Positions 28,301 through 35,761 of a stretch of DNA of 64,000 nt are shown here, piece after piece. The translations under genes were made by a program, and so were the position numbers. Below the pieces are notes generated by a model. It had not been told where the DNA came from. It did no database searches and saw only the letters and a program-made list of their open reading frames with translations. The stretch lies in contig OW285191.1 in assembly GCA_935421135.1 (NCBI GenBank), positions 20,166,700 to 20,230,699 of the forward strand, read 5' to 3'. Source of the DNA: Bugulina stolonifera. Its lineage: Eukaryota > Bryozoa > Gymnolaemata > Cheilostomatida > Bugulidae. Positions within the stretch are counted from its first letter, which is position 1, and each line of letters starts with the position of its first letter.

Positions 28301-30982
28301 ATAATACTATGGCATACTGGAGTGTATGTTGGCTATAACAGTACATATAACTGTAATATATATAATACTATGGCATACTGGAGTGTATGTTGGCTATAAC
28401 AGTACCATATAACTGTAATATATATAATACTATGGCATACTGGAGTGTATGTGAAGAGTCTATTATAATTACCACCTTGTTATATTCTATTACTATTAAC
28501 ACAATCATAATCTACTCTCTGCTAGAATTGAAAATCCAAACACAAAACTAAACATCATGTTGTTTGTGACGAATAGAACAACATATCTAACTGTCCTCCG
28601 CTGATACCACAACCTGACAGCTCAACTTTTACAATTACTAATTTTGTTTTTTATAAAAAATGAACGTAAATTCTAAAGTATGTACTTTGCGGTTGAACCA
28701 GAGGAAGTAGGCGATTCGTAGCTTATATCATGTGACTGACTTTCGGTTTATCGCAGACAAAGAGAGCTCAAATGTTCGGTGAGTAAAATAGGTGCGTGCA
28801 GAAATAGTCACAGGGGATGGTAATTGTCGTGGAAAAGTAGAAAGTGGTATGGGCTGATCATCAACTAAACAGTCTATAATAATAATAATATAATGCCAAC
28901 AACACACTGTTAGGGTTTCATGAATGTGTGTAATCTATCTCATAAGGATATCATTATTATAACTGTTATGAGACTCAAATCCCCATTTATTAAAACAATT
29001 ATAAGGTGCCGGAAGCCTTTGAAGCATAGTCTAGTACTCAGTGTTTAGTCCTAAAATATTTACTTAGGGAATAATTACCTATCATAATATGGTTAACAGT
29101 TGAAAAATAATATAATAATTCATGTTTAGACTGCCAGTGGTAGATGGGTCAACTGGGTAACATTAGTCTAGCCTTGTTGTGAATCAATGCTATAGAATGT
29201 CACTTTAGCTATTTCATTACATTTTACTCACAATAATTACTCTCCTACATAGTCTGGTGTCTGGCCTGCCTGCCTGCCGCCCTGTAATCACTAATAACCC
29301 TAAACACTACCACCTTCTCAGATTAATCACCCTCACCACCACATTAAGCAGCATGGATTCAAGACAATTATTTATTGGGGAATTTGTAAAAACTGCTGTA
29401 TTGGGCAGTATGAGTTAAAGGATGTGGAGTTACTGCAGTGATTATAAGACTTAAAGTAAAACAGGAGATGGCTGGGGAGGAGGGGGATACAGTCCAGTCT
29501 ACTTGTTTAGCTAATGAGATGGTTAGCTGTTCCAGTAAATCCTTACCATTATTCATGTAGCTATGATAATCTGGTCCAGATTGTTTACGGTGCAGCCCAC
29601 CTGCAGGCAGGTGAGCTGGTGAAATAGCTGGCATTGTTTCCTGCCCATTTACCATGAATATGGATGAATATTATGTGCAGTTGTATTCTAGCTAAGGTTT
29701 ATTGACGCACTTGTCCATACCAAGCCATATACTGTCACGTACAACTATGTCATTAAAGTTTTACTCAATTCTCAAAAGGCTAAGATGAAAGAGCAGATGA
29801 TGGCAAGTTATGCTAATATGCTGATATATCATAATTAAATTTATAGACCTGTATAAATCATATTTTATACAAATTCTTTCCTCTAAGTCTGTTTTCATAT
29901 TCTAAGAATTGGGCAAATATGGCAGTAAATATGAACCATTTTGCTTTGTCTGTTTTGGTCACTGCGTCTACTTGTCCCAGGAAACACTGTATTGGTAATA
30001 GGCTATGCATGTATAGCTCCCTCCCACACCCTAACTATCCAGTATCCTTAGCCACCTCCCACTTACTACATCTAAAATGATCTTGGTCACTGCACAATGA
30101 AAACAAGAAGCCAAGAGTTGTTAGCTGAATGTGCCTTGGTTTGGAAGACTGCCAAATTCTATAGAAACAAGCCACATTTCAGCAGATAGCAAGTTTGTCT
30201 ACAAATCCCAGCATTGATATAAGGGAGTGCTAGCTAGTACTCATCTATACTGCCAAATTTATTATTGGGTAACAGTTGCAGCCCTGAACCCCTCCCACAC
30301 CGCGACTCATGCTCATCATCCACAATTCTGGGAATTTCCAAGTCCTAACAGGTTCCTTTTGAACAATAGTGTTATGTTGCCTACTGATACACAAGTTGGT
30401 AAATAAATTACCATCAGCAATTTTTTAAGTTTTTGCAACAAAGAAGCTATTTGACCATACACCCCAGTGTTGGAGACCAGTTAAATGCATGTCAGTATCA
30501 AATGTTACAGCACTAGCTAATGCATCTTAGTATCAAATGTTACAGCACTATCTAATGCATCTTAGTATCAAATGTTACAGCACTAGCTAATGCATGTCAG
30601 TATCAAATGTTACAGCACTAGCTAATGCATCTTAGTATCAAATGTTACAGCACTAGCTAATGCATCTCAGTATCAAATGTTACAGCACTAGCTAATGCAG
30701 TTTTGTTATTTCACAATCAACTTGACAGGCATATATCCCTTGTAGTCGTAATGCATCTAATGAGGAGCATGTTCTGTTTCTATTTGGTAGAAGTATTTAC
30801 CACTATTTGAGCGAGAGAAGATCGGGGTGATGGAGCTGCCCTACATGACAGAGGAGAGGCTGTTGGGCCTCGGTCTACCTTTGGGGCCCTGTGTTAGAAT
30901 ACTACAAGAAGCGGGGAAATATTCATCATCAACACGCCATAAGCAGCAGCAGCAGCTATCACAGAAGAACCAGCTGGTGTGA
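1268..30982 (+). CDS. Large multi-exon gene: CH-domain end, disordered region, coiled coil, SAM domain (5' partial)
   Basis: Exons read as 1268-1347, 1599-1688, 2050-2148, 2728-2991, 3318-4001, 4180-4284, 4410-4546, 7329-7543, 7711-7758, 7845-8069, 11958-12117, 23680-23970, 26098-26155 and 30791-30982 (stop TGA), with optional exons at 22628-22681 and 24465-24488. Every junction is AG/GT and the phase carries through without a stop, giving about 882 visible codons. The protein starts with the last part of a CH domain, continues Ser/Gln/Gly-rich and probably disordered, then has a coiled coil and ends in a SAM domain. CH domains often bind actin or microtubules and SAM domains self-associate, so a cytoskeletal scaffold is the likely role (inference). 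The CH end resembles neuron navigators, which lack a SAM domain, so no family name is given. Upstream exons lie outside the window. Two adjacent genes joined by my exon choice remains possible. Confidence 0.7.
1370..1570. repeat. Degenerate ~30-bp intron repeat
   Basis: About seven degenerate copies of a CTGCATATCACCATACATTA unit within the intron between 1347 and 1599. Confidence 0.7.
1738..2046. repeat. 27-bp minisatellite abutting an acceptor
   Basis: About 11 copies of a 27-bp unit (CATACTATACATGTCCTTGT followed by ATTATAT). The last copy changes to CATACTGCAG and is the acceptor of the exon at 2050. Confidence 0.9.
2050..2148 (+). CDS. Exon ending in a multiplied splice donor
   Basis: A 99-bp phase-0 exon between ACTGCAG and GAACAG/GTGAGT. 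It encodes a short basic segment (ITDRLKRILKDV) followed by a GVNVDSGEQ end. Its last 20-odd bases plus the donor are the founding copy of a 48-bp array that continues to 2680. Use of a later donor would add multiples of 16 residues in frame. Confidence 0.7.
2126..2680 (+). repeat. 48-bp tandem array of an exon end plus splice donor
   Basis: About 11.5 copies of a 48-bp unit. Each carries AGCGGGGAACAG/GTGAGT, a copy of the exon 3' end and donor at 2148. The unit is 16 codons and stays open in the exon frame (GINVDSGEQVSIVLHV). The last copy lacks the donor and runs into TAG near 2684. Confidence 0.95.
2728..4546 (+). CDS. Exons of the low-complexity Ser/Gln/Gly-rich region
   Basis: Exons 2728-2991, 3318-4001, 4180-4284 and 4410-4546. 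They encode a probably disordered region with three internal repeats in coding DNA: four QHQL units (12-bp CACCAACTGCAG repeats near 2841-2890), two copies of NTSTGFHDNC (near 3591-3650), and a GQGQGQGRGQG run (near 3783-3818), followed by a Thr/Ser run. The 4410 exon ends in an acidic stretch (SDDDYVDISDIEG). RRLSMP and RSVSASP-like basic-Ser motifs here and in the 7329 exon resemble kinase or 14-3-3 sites (inference). No catalytic domain is visible. Confidence 0.7.
3060..3285. repeat. ~43-bp intron minisatellite
   Basis: Five to six copies of a unit containing ATAGTATGTACATGTCTCAC followed by AGTATGTATGTTATATAACT, between the exons ending at 2991 and starting at 3318. Confidence 0.85.
4010..4179 (+). 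repeat. ~41-bp array carrying a splice acceptor
   Basis: Four copies of a unit ending AATTAATACTGTGTAG/GTAC; the last TGTGTAG is the acceptor for the exon at 4180. Use of an earlier copy would soon meet a stop codon. Confidence 0.8.
4670..4815. repeat. ~27-bp intron repeat
   Basis: Five degenerate copies of a CTACTCGTATATTTATCCAC unit after the donor at 4546. Confidence 0.7.
5000..5620. repeat. ~76-bp intron satellite with internal 36-bp subrepeats
   Basis: Copies of a unit joining AGATTAGATGTACAATGTAG, ATACATGTATCTAATATTCA and CCTCCTTTCATTGGTCTACC. In the middle (about 5235-5400) only the first half is repeated. A 38-bp duplication follows at about 5680-5760. Confidence 0.85.
6046..6764. 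mobile_element. Non-autonomous hAT-like element, 719 bp
   Basis: Terminal inverted repeats TAGAGGTGGAACGA at the left and its complement at the right, with a perfect 8-bp target duplication CTCAATAA at 6038-6045 and 6765-6772. The inside has no transposase frame. TIR length and 8-bp duplication fit the hAT superfamily. It sits in the intron between 4546 and 7329. Confidence 0.85.
7329..8069 (+). CDS. Three exons of the central region of the CH-SAM gene
   Basis: Exons 7329-7543, 7711-7758 and 7845-8069, joined in phase after the 4546 donor. The first has an acidic/Gly-Ser stretch, then RRSVSASPKMLSVGVSKFQQ and a charged helix-like segment. The 48-bp second exon encodes KPDNQSNLVVSPEYA. The third is charged and hydrophilic and ends KIERQVQKL before a CTGG/GTAGGT donor. 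No known domain is recognised. Confidence 0.65.
8090..8390. repeat. AT-rich degenerate palindromic tract
   Basis: Interleaved TATATACAATGTAC, TACTGTATA and TACATGTACA motifs on both strands, directly after the donor at 8069. It creates spurious open frames in both directions. Confidence 0.7.
8391..11517. other. Intron of the CH-SAM gene with no recognised gene
   Basis: AT-rich unique sequence between the exons at 8069 and 11958. Short open frames are scattered through it. The only one with a notable property is 10531-10809, a hydrophobic 92-codon frame described under findings. No transposon ends or exons were recognised. Confidence 0.6.
11518..11880. repeat. 26-bp minisatellite
   Basis: About 14 copies of ACTAGGGGAATACAGGGTAC plus AGTGAG, with GTAC/GTGC and GAGACT/GATGCT variants. 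A related partial copy follows near 11901-11920. Confidence 0.9.
11958..12117 (+). CDS. Exon whose donor founded the 39-bp satellite
   Basis: A 160-bp exon following an ATTAACAG acceptor. It encodes an Arg/Ser-rich segment (SRRLRDRRRNSTASLNSCSQ) and ends GVPTDV plus two bases of the next codon at GATGTTAA/GTAAGT. Those last bases and the donor are repeated immediately downstream as the 39-bp unit. In the exon's own frame, reading past the donor meets TAA at once, so only the first donor gives a continuing protein. Confidence 0.65.
12101..20124 (+). repeat. 8-kb satellite: ~205 copies of a 39-bp splice-donor unit
   Basis: The unit is CCCTACTGATGTTAA/GTAAGT followed by ATCATGCTATTAGTGCAC. The first copy is the 3' end of the exon at 11958-12117 with its donor. 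About 205 nearly identical copies follow. Variation is confined to a few sites: ATGCT/ATACT, GCACCCC/GCATCCC and GTGCA/GTACA. One unit near 14178-14195 is damaged (GATGATAAAAAG). Since 39 is 13 codons, two frames of 701 and 1988 codons are open across it, but they are a periodicity artefact rather than genes. Confidence 0.97.
20144..20623. mobile_element. Non-autonomous hAT element, 480 bp
   Basis: Perfect 16-bp inverted termini CAGGGGTTCCCAACCT and complement, with an 8-bp target duplication GTCTACCT at 20136-20143 and 20624-20631. CAGGGG termini with an 8-bp duplication are typical of hAT. There is no coding frame inside, so it needed transposase from elsewhere. It landed about 20 bp beyond the end of the 39-bp satellite. 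Confidence 0.93.
20924..21582. repeat. ~43-bp minisatellite
   Basis: About 15 copies of TAACTATTATTGAGTAGTAC followed by TAGCATAGCCACAGAGTACTGATG, with A/G variation at TAGCAT/TGGCAT. Confidence 0.95.
21583..22627. other. Intron stretch with a multi-arm palindrome, no gene seen
   Basis: Unique AT-rich sequence of the CH-SAM gene intron. The only structure seen is the inverted-repeat cluster at about 22221-22314, listed separately. Confidence 0.5.
22221..22314. repeat. Nested inverted repeats
   Basis: GTCATAACGCT-ACCTG occurs three times in alternating orientation: GTCATAACGCTGACCTGTAC, then CAGGTGAGCGTTATGAC, then GTCATAACGCTCACCTGTA, separated by ATGATCAGGTCA-like sequence. Any two neighbours can pair into a hairpin. 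Confidence 0.8.
22628..22681 (+). CDS. Candidate optional exon between satellite and coiled coil
   Basis: A 54-bp stretch after TTCTTAG encodes QSPKVPSAVVSNIKTIL in the phase required by the 12117 donor and ends in the phase required by the 23680 acceptor. Its donor (AAA/GTGTTG) is weak, and the flanking exons join in frame without it, so it may be an optional exon or a chance match. Confidence 0.25.
23164..23400 (+). mobile_element. LTR-like block: two hairpins, TATA box and poly(A) signal
   Basis: Starts at TGTATAACCCGACC and is more GC-rich than its surroundings. Two adjacent perfect hairpins lie at 23172-23190 (CCGACCCA stem) and 23189-23210 (GGCCGTCGG stem, GCTT loop). TATATAAA follows at 23284-23291 and AATAAA at 23337-23342. 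A promoter so close to a poly(A) signal is typical of a retroelement LTR with a short R region. I could not find a matching second LTR or target duplication, so a solo or decayed LTR is the working call and the ends are uncertain. Confidence 0.4.
23680..23970 (+). CDS. Coiled-coil exon of the CH-SAM gene
   Basis: A 291-bp exon between CTATGGCAG and ACACG/GTACGT. Residues in the first two thirds show heptad spacing of hydrophobics: KRFQRLEGHIFTIAKSI, then SSEMKSVSSLVMEVERL and SRELELVKQQLYYQQ. The remainder is a Pro/Thr-rich linker leading to the SAM domain. A dimerising coiled coil directly before the SAM domain is the likely reading. The acceptor lies about 200 bp downstream of an LTR-like block. 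Confidence 0.75.
24120..24400. repeat. Purine-rich degenerate GGGGTGGATGAAGAGAG tract
   Basis: Degenerate repeats of GAGGGGTGGATGAAGAG and GTAGTAAGGGGTGG on the + strand, in an intron. Confidence 0.65.
24465..24488 (+). CDS. Candidate 24-bp cassette microexon
   Basis: A pyrimidine-rich tract and TGCTTACATGTAG precede 24 bases that encode IKSSFRR plus a split Arg, followed by a GCAG/GTATGA donor. Length is a multiple of 3 and both junction phases match the neighbouring exons, so it can be included or skipped without a frame change. It would add a basic patch just before the SAM domain. No transcript evidence is available. Confidence 0.35.
24856..24890. repeat. Short hairpin
   Basis: GTGACCTACTTACCAT is followed after three bases by its near-complement ATGGTAGGTAGGTCAC. 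It could be a decayed fold-back element or a small structured RNA; nothing more can be said. Confidence 0.6.
25130..25270 (-). mobile_element. tRNA-derived SINE-like copy
   Basis: On the - strand, GAGCTGGTGTAGTGGTAGCA (A-box-like) is followed about 50 bp later by CTGGGTTTGAACCACAG (B-box-like). Spacing and boxes are tRNA-like, but the long variable part and the lack of a clean cloverleaf argue against a functional tRNA. Confidence 0.5.
25351..25415. repeat. 65-nt hairpin with ~28-bp arms
   Basis: TGTTAGGGGGTTTGGCCATT at the left pairs with AATGGCCAGACCCCCTAACA at the right; the pairing extends through ATATAT to a 7-nt loop, with one wobble and a 2-nt bulge. A palindromic MITE remnant or a pre-miRNA-like fold are both possible. 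Confidence 0.65.
26098..30982 (+). CDS. Two terminal exons encoding a SAM domain and the stop
   Basis: Exons 26098-26155 and 30791-30982, joined at phase 0 across a 4.6-kb intron that holds a 61-bp satellite. Together they give LMKIFLKELGYEKYLPLFER, an E-K-I-G turn, MTEERLLGLGLPLGPCVRIL and a Gln-rich tail to TGA. The L-x-x-L-G-x-x-K-Y-x-x-x-F, [LM]-T-E-E-x-L and L-G-[LI]-x-L-G-P-x-x-[RK]-I-L pattern is a classic SAM domain. SAM domains usually mediate homo- or hetero-oligomers; the partner cannot be read from sequence. Confidence 0.85.
26225..28452. repeat. 61-bp satellite in the SAM-domain intron
   Basis: About 36 near-identical copies of a 61-bp unit (TACTGGAGTGTATGTTGGCT, ATAACAGTACATATAACTGT, AATATATATAATACTATGGC, A). 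A minority carry one extra C (GTACCATAT). It starts about 70 bp after the donor at 26155. Confidence 0.97.
28453..30480. other. Intron stretch before the last SAM exon, no gene seen
   Basis: AT-rich unique sequence. A short open segment ending ATGTTCG/GTGAGT near 28771 could not be joined in phase to anything. No transposon ends were recognised. Confidence 0.45.
30489..30695. repeat. 35-bp minisatellite
   Basis: Six copies of TAATGCATCTTAGTATCAAA plus TGTTACAGCACTAGC, about 100 bp upstream of the last exon of the CH-SAM gene. Confidence 0.9.
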
Positions 30983-31400
30983 CAATCATAGCGTTGGGCT
31001 ACTGCACATGTTTATATTATTCTAGTTATTAGTAAACACTCCACTGCAAGTGGCAACTCCCCCACCTTGCAAAGGGACTGCCTACGCAGTCATAACCACT
31101 AGCAGGGGCAGAATTAATGGATTTACAATACTGTCAAGGGATACAATGACAGGGACACTCTGTTTAGCCTAGTGTAGCAATAGTGTAACATGTACATGTA
31201 GGTATAAATGTAGAGGTATAGATGCTTTATAGCATGACAAGTGTCATGTGCTGACTACAGCTGCAAGTTCTCCGCAATAGGTAGAGTGGAGTGGCTCACC
31301 TCTGTCAGCAGCAGGGTTCATATCTGTTGATCACACAAGTGTGACACTCTATCTTTCTGTTGCAATGAGACAGCTTGCAGCTTTGTGAACACCCATTAGT

Positions 31401-31660
31401 GTCTTCACGACCTAAATTCCAAGCACAGGCCAACTTGCTAAAAGTTTTTCCGGCATACATCCGTCACAGAGAGAGTTGTGAACACCTGCCTGGGCCAAAA
31501 TCAAAATCTCATTTTTGTGGGGAAAGTCTGGTGTGCAAATGAGCTAGCAAAATCCCAGGCCAATAGCCCTTTTGGCTGGCCTATGCCGGGTGGCCATCTT
31601 GTGATTTTATTTGAGGACCCGGGTGTCCAAGAGGTGGCAAAGACACTACATAAGCTTTTG
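31401..31660 (-). repeat. Dispersed repeat family, copy 1
   Basis: Contains CCTAAATTCC, AGGCCAACTTGCTAAAA, GAGCTAGCAAAATCCCAGGC and CCAATAGCCCTTTTGGCTGG. These match, in reverse orientation, blocks at 42430-42610 and 61530-61740. It carries an internal insertion compared with copy 2. No coding frame or clear termini were found. Confidence 0.65.
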
Positions 31661-32250
31661 TGCAGCTATTGTAGCCTGTGCTTGTTTGATAACAATAACC
31701 TAAACTTTCATAGAATGCCAGGCTTGAACAGGAGATACTCCCATCCCATCTGAGTAACATGTTGTGTACTTGTGTATATTTTATGCTAAAGCTGTATACT
31801 CATTATACAGCACTTACTATTATCAATATAATTATTATTTATACATAATAATAATCTCTCTGCTATGTAACTTCTATTACTCGCAAATAATGTCGATTGT
31901 TTGTAAAATATAATGCATTGTATCTGATACTGAAACACTAATAGTGGTAGGTAAATTATAGTTTGTAGTTTGTAGCTGGGTGCAGTGAAGGGTTGGTACG
32001 GTGAAGGTTGGTGCGGTGAAGGGTTGGTGTAGTGAAGGGCTGGTGTAGCTGGGTGTAGTGCAGGTTTGGTGTACTGAAGGGCTGGTGTAGGTGGGTGGCA
32101 TGTGGGAACTAGTGAGCTGTGCTCTACCCAAAATATGTACATTACTTTTCGTTAGCTGAGCTACCCCTACATTGTGTGATTTACCCCTTCATTTGGGTAT
32201 TAGTAAATCAAGTGGCATGTAGCAACAGTAATTAATTCTTGCCTCACCAC
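31661..32250. other. Intergenic stretch between the CH-SAM gene and the first hormone-like gene
   Basis: AT-rich, with a degenerate GGTTGGTGTAGTGAAGGGCT repeat at about 31975-32100 that creates spurious - strand frames. No gene is seen. Confidence 0.6.
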
Positions 32251-32251
32251 A

Positions 32252-32259
32252 TGACGTCA
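32252..32259 (+). promoter_or_regulatory. CRE-type palindrome upstream of hormone-like gene 1
   Basis: TGACGTCA, the perfect cAMP-response-element palindrome bound by CREB/ATF factors, lies 17 bp before a TATA box and about 190 bp before the start codon. The role is inferred from position. Confidence 0.5.
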
Positions 32260-32275
32260 TATGCTATGTTACTGG

Positions 32276-32283
32276 TATATAAG
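32276..32283 (+). promoter_or_regulatory. TATA box of hormone-like gene 1
   Basis: TATATAAG at a position that would start transcription near 32305 and leave a 5' UTR of about 140 nt before the ATG at 32448. Confidence 0.6.
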
Positions 32284-32447
32284 TGGATGCACTTTATGTG
32301 GTGGTCCAGTAGATGTTTCAACATTCACTGGGCCTGATGCTGCTGGATACATTTATGCACTAGAGATAAGCTACTCCTTGGACACACAGACATACAGTTG
32401 TATTATCTAACCTTATAATATACAGCTAAGCGTACATACACCGAGTT

Positions 32448-32957
32448 ATGGCTACTTCTCTACTGCTAGTAGTCGTGTATATACTAGTAACACTGTCAGC
32501 AACTACACCGATGTCATACCACCGAACAGGGTGCAGGAAGATAAGTAGAAGGTACAATGTCACAAACTGGCCTGGGGAACATTGTTGGGGCTTAATAGAA
32601 TTAGCAACTTGTGTTGGTTACTGCCAGACTTCTGAGGTAAGTACTAATTAACACAAGTATTCATGTTGGTATATTATGAGTGTCTATATTATATACTAAT
32701 TGTACTGCATATCTACAATGTACATACTTGCTTTAATACAATGTATACATCTTCTGTTACAGTTCATACCTATTGGCCATACATACCCAGAACCAGAACG
32801 GAATGTCAATGTGTGCAGTGCAAACACATACTTGGAGGACGTGGAGACGATACTAACTAACTGTCACCCAGGTCATGAGCCGGAGGTTTTTAAAATAGCT
32901 AGAATTACCTCTTGTATGTGTAATAAATGTGACCCTAACATAGCTTTGTGCCTGTGA
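32448..32957 (+). CDS. Secreted 10-cysteine cystine-knot protein, glycoprotein-hormone-like (1)
   Basis: Two exons, 32448-32636 and 32763-32957, joined at phase 0 (GAG/GTAAGT ... TTACAG/TTC), 127 residues. A hydrophobic signal peptide (MATSLLLVVVYILVTLSA) is followed by ten cysteines: C-x16-C-x8-C-VGY-C-x21-C-x15-C-x16-C-M-C-NK-C-x6-C. The C-x-G-x-C motif plus the terminal C-x-C-x2-C is the cystine-knot signature shared by glycoprotein-hormone subunits, bursicon and norrin. One N-glycosylation site (NVT) lies near the N-terminus. The ATG is the first in frame after the TATA box. A secreted ligand, possibly a dimer partner of the neighbouring paralogue, is the likely role. Orthology to GPA2 or GPB5 is not shown, and other cystine-knot ligands remain possible. 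Confidence 0.85.
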
Positions 32958-33579
32958 AGGTGCAGCAGAAGACGAAGAGGCCTTTGAGATTGCAAGCTCC
33001 TGTCCACAACAGGCCATCTCACAATCCACTGTTATGATTCTGTCCATTACTTATTTAACTACACAACATAGTTATACGTATTTATCTCATCAAGCAGTGG
33101 TCTTACCAGTACAAATATATATACATGTGTAGATGTACATGTAGATGTGTAGATGTACATGTACGGAACTTTAAGCTAAGCCAGTGAGTGCTCATACTAG
33201 ATATGACGAGAACAGTAGCCTCTGAGTTCTACATTTTCACTTTTACAATAATTATAGTTGTCATGTAATATTTTTTATAATTATTTTTGTATTTATTGAA
33301 GCTTTATTTTAACACATTGTATTCATAAACTTGGGTCATACAAAGACATGTTGATGGATGGTATATAGAAATAATACACACACTTTTGTGATGTAGTGAA
33401 ATGTTGCCTTTGTCCTGATATTTCACTGACTGGTGTCTGTTCAGTCTTCAAATTACTATTGAATTGTGTCCTCAACCACTTTTCACTTTTATGAATGTAC
33501 TATTTTATGTTGTTAGTAGTTGTAATACAATAACTGGCCAAAGCACATAGTTCATGAAGCATAACAACTAACAAAACAT

Positions 33580-33585
33580 AATAAA
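33580..33585 (+). terminator. Candidate poly(A) signal of hormone-like gene 1
   Basis: AATAAA about 620 bases after the stop codon at 32957. It is a canonical hexamer on the coding strand seen in the 3' flank; an earlier non-canonical signal is possible. Confidence 0.3.
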
Positions 33586-34204
33586 TGTACACATGGTGAC
33601 ATGATGAAGTAGATAACATTATTGGTCTCCGCCATCTACAACAATACTACACTGTATAGCTGCTAGCCGCTATATTATCATTATGTTGTATGTGAGCATG
33701 ATAGTAGTATGAATTTACCTGTATGCTGTATCGGTAGAAAGTTGCACTGGAATATATCATCTTCACAGGTATTAGGGCTTGCAGGATAATGGTCTCAAAA
33801 TGGCTCATAAGATACAAAGTCAAGTGATCGTTTGAAGTTGTCCACTTTTGAAAATTCAAGGTGAGATAACTTCTGCATGTTCCGCATAACTTTATAAAGT
33901 TAGTACTATGATGTATACATTTTTAGGGCCTAGACCTAGTTATTGTTTCGAAGGAGTTGCCCCACCCAGTGGAAAATTCTTTTTTACCATCTTAAGGAAA
34001 TGTTGACAATAGCAAAATTTTGAAAGTCAGAAAATCAAACAAAGCCAAAGCATACAGCCCAGCATTTCGCTTATAATATTTTAATTCCAGGTTCAGGTCT
34101 GAAATCAGATGTGGTAAGAGAAGATAAGAAAACAGAGAAGGATGCTAATAACAAAACAAAGTGGGGAAAAATCATCCATTAGGGCAAAAAGGCCACTAAA
34201 AATA

Positions 34205-34248
34205 GACAAGGGGCCACATGTGGCCCTGAGCCGATGTTTGGGCACCCC
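34205..34248. mobile_element. Possible decayed hAT right end
   Basis: CCACATGTGGCCCTGAGCCG followed by ATGTTTGGGCACCCCTC resembles the complement of the CAGGGGTGCCCAAAC ends of hAT elements. No matching left end or target duplication was found. Confidence 0.35.
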
Positions 34249-34404
34249 TCATTTATGTTATTCCTACTGTGTAATATACTGACAATCTATGTTATATGTA
34301 ACTTGGATATCTGTGTATACCTGGCCACTATCCATCCCATGAGAAGTGGCTGAATGGTCATATTATCTTCTTATTGTTGATATACCAAAACCCAACATTA
34401 TAAT

Positions 34405-35318
34405 GCATCATATTATACTACAGGTAGTTATATGTCCACTGTATTTAGGTATCATATTATACTACAGGTAGTTATATGTCCATTGTATTTAGGTATCATA
34501 TTATACTACAGGTAGTTATATGTCCATTGTATTTAGGTATCATATTATACTACAGGTAGTTATATGTCCACTGTATTTAGGTATCATATTATACTACAGG
34601 TAGTTATATGTCCACTGTATTTAGGTATCATATTATACTACAGGTAGTTATATGTCCACTGTATTTAGGTATCATATTATACTACAGGTAGTTATATGTC
34701 CACTGTATTTAGGTATCATATTATACTACAGGTAGTTATATGTCCATTGTATTTAGGTATCATATTATACTACAGGTAGTTATATGTCCACTGTATTTAG
34801 GTATCATATTATACTACAGGTAGTTATATGTCCATTGTATTTAGGTATCATATTATACTACAGGTAGTTATATGTCCACTGTATTTAGGTATCATATTAT
34901 ACTACAGGTAGTTATATGTCCACTGTATTTAGGTATCATATTATACTACAGGTAGTTATATGTCCACTGTATTTAGGTATCATATTATACTACAGGTAGT
35001 TATATGTCCACTGTATTTAGGTATCATATTATACTACAGGTAGTTATATGTCCACTGTATTTAGGTATCATATATTATACTACAGGTAGTTATATGTCCA
35101 TTGTATTTAGGTATCATATTATACTACAGGTAGTTATATGTCCACTGTATTTAGGTATCATATTATACTACAGGTAGTTATATGTCCATTGTATTTAGGT
35201 ATCATATTATACTACAGGTAGTTATATGTCCATTGTATTTAGGTATCATATTATACTACAGGTAGTTATATGTCCATTGTATTTAGGTATCATATTATAC
35301 TACAGGTAGTTATATGTA
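34405..35318. repeat. 44-bp satellite between the two hormone-like genes
   Basis: About 21 copies of GGTATCATATTATACTACAG followed by GTAGTTATATGTCCACTGTATTTA, with C/T variation at CCACTG/CCATTG and one copy with an extra TA. Confidence 0.95.
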
Positions 35319-35761
35319 TATTATTATAGTGGCAGTTATACCATTGTATGTATTTATGTATCAATGCCGTAAAGTGCAAAGCTTTACATACAGTACTGTT
35401 GCTGCTAAATAGTTGTAGAGCATGTCAGTAGTACTACCCCACTCAGGTCAGCTTCATTCAGTTGTACAGCTGCAAAAAGTATCAAATGTGTCAAATGTTT
35501 GTTCTGATTGATTATGGCAAAATATATGAAATGTGACAGGTCCTCCCTCTGATTGGCCAAAGTACTGCTGCCATTTAATCTACTTTATACACAGGTCAAA
35601 GAATATCATTCTCTTTGACAGGCTAAGGAGTGAGCAGTGTTGAGCAGTGTAGAGCAGTGTAGGGCAGTGTAGAGTAATAGTGTAGAGTAATAGTGTAGAG
35701 CAGTAAACTGGAAGACAGTTCGCTTATTTCCTCTCTGTGAGCTGACAAATATCAGTGAGTT

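Noticed and set aside
28700..28780. First exon of a nested gene (ATGTTCG/GTGAGT)
   Set aside because: A good donor follows an ATG, but the only in-phase continuation found (near 29252) ends after about a dozen codons, and it does not join the next CH-SAM exon in phase.
31262..31335. tRNA-like head on the + strand
   Set aside because: GGTTCATATCT is only a weak B box and the A box is poor; no second copy of this head was found.
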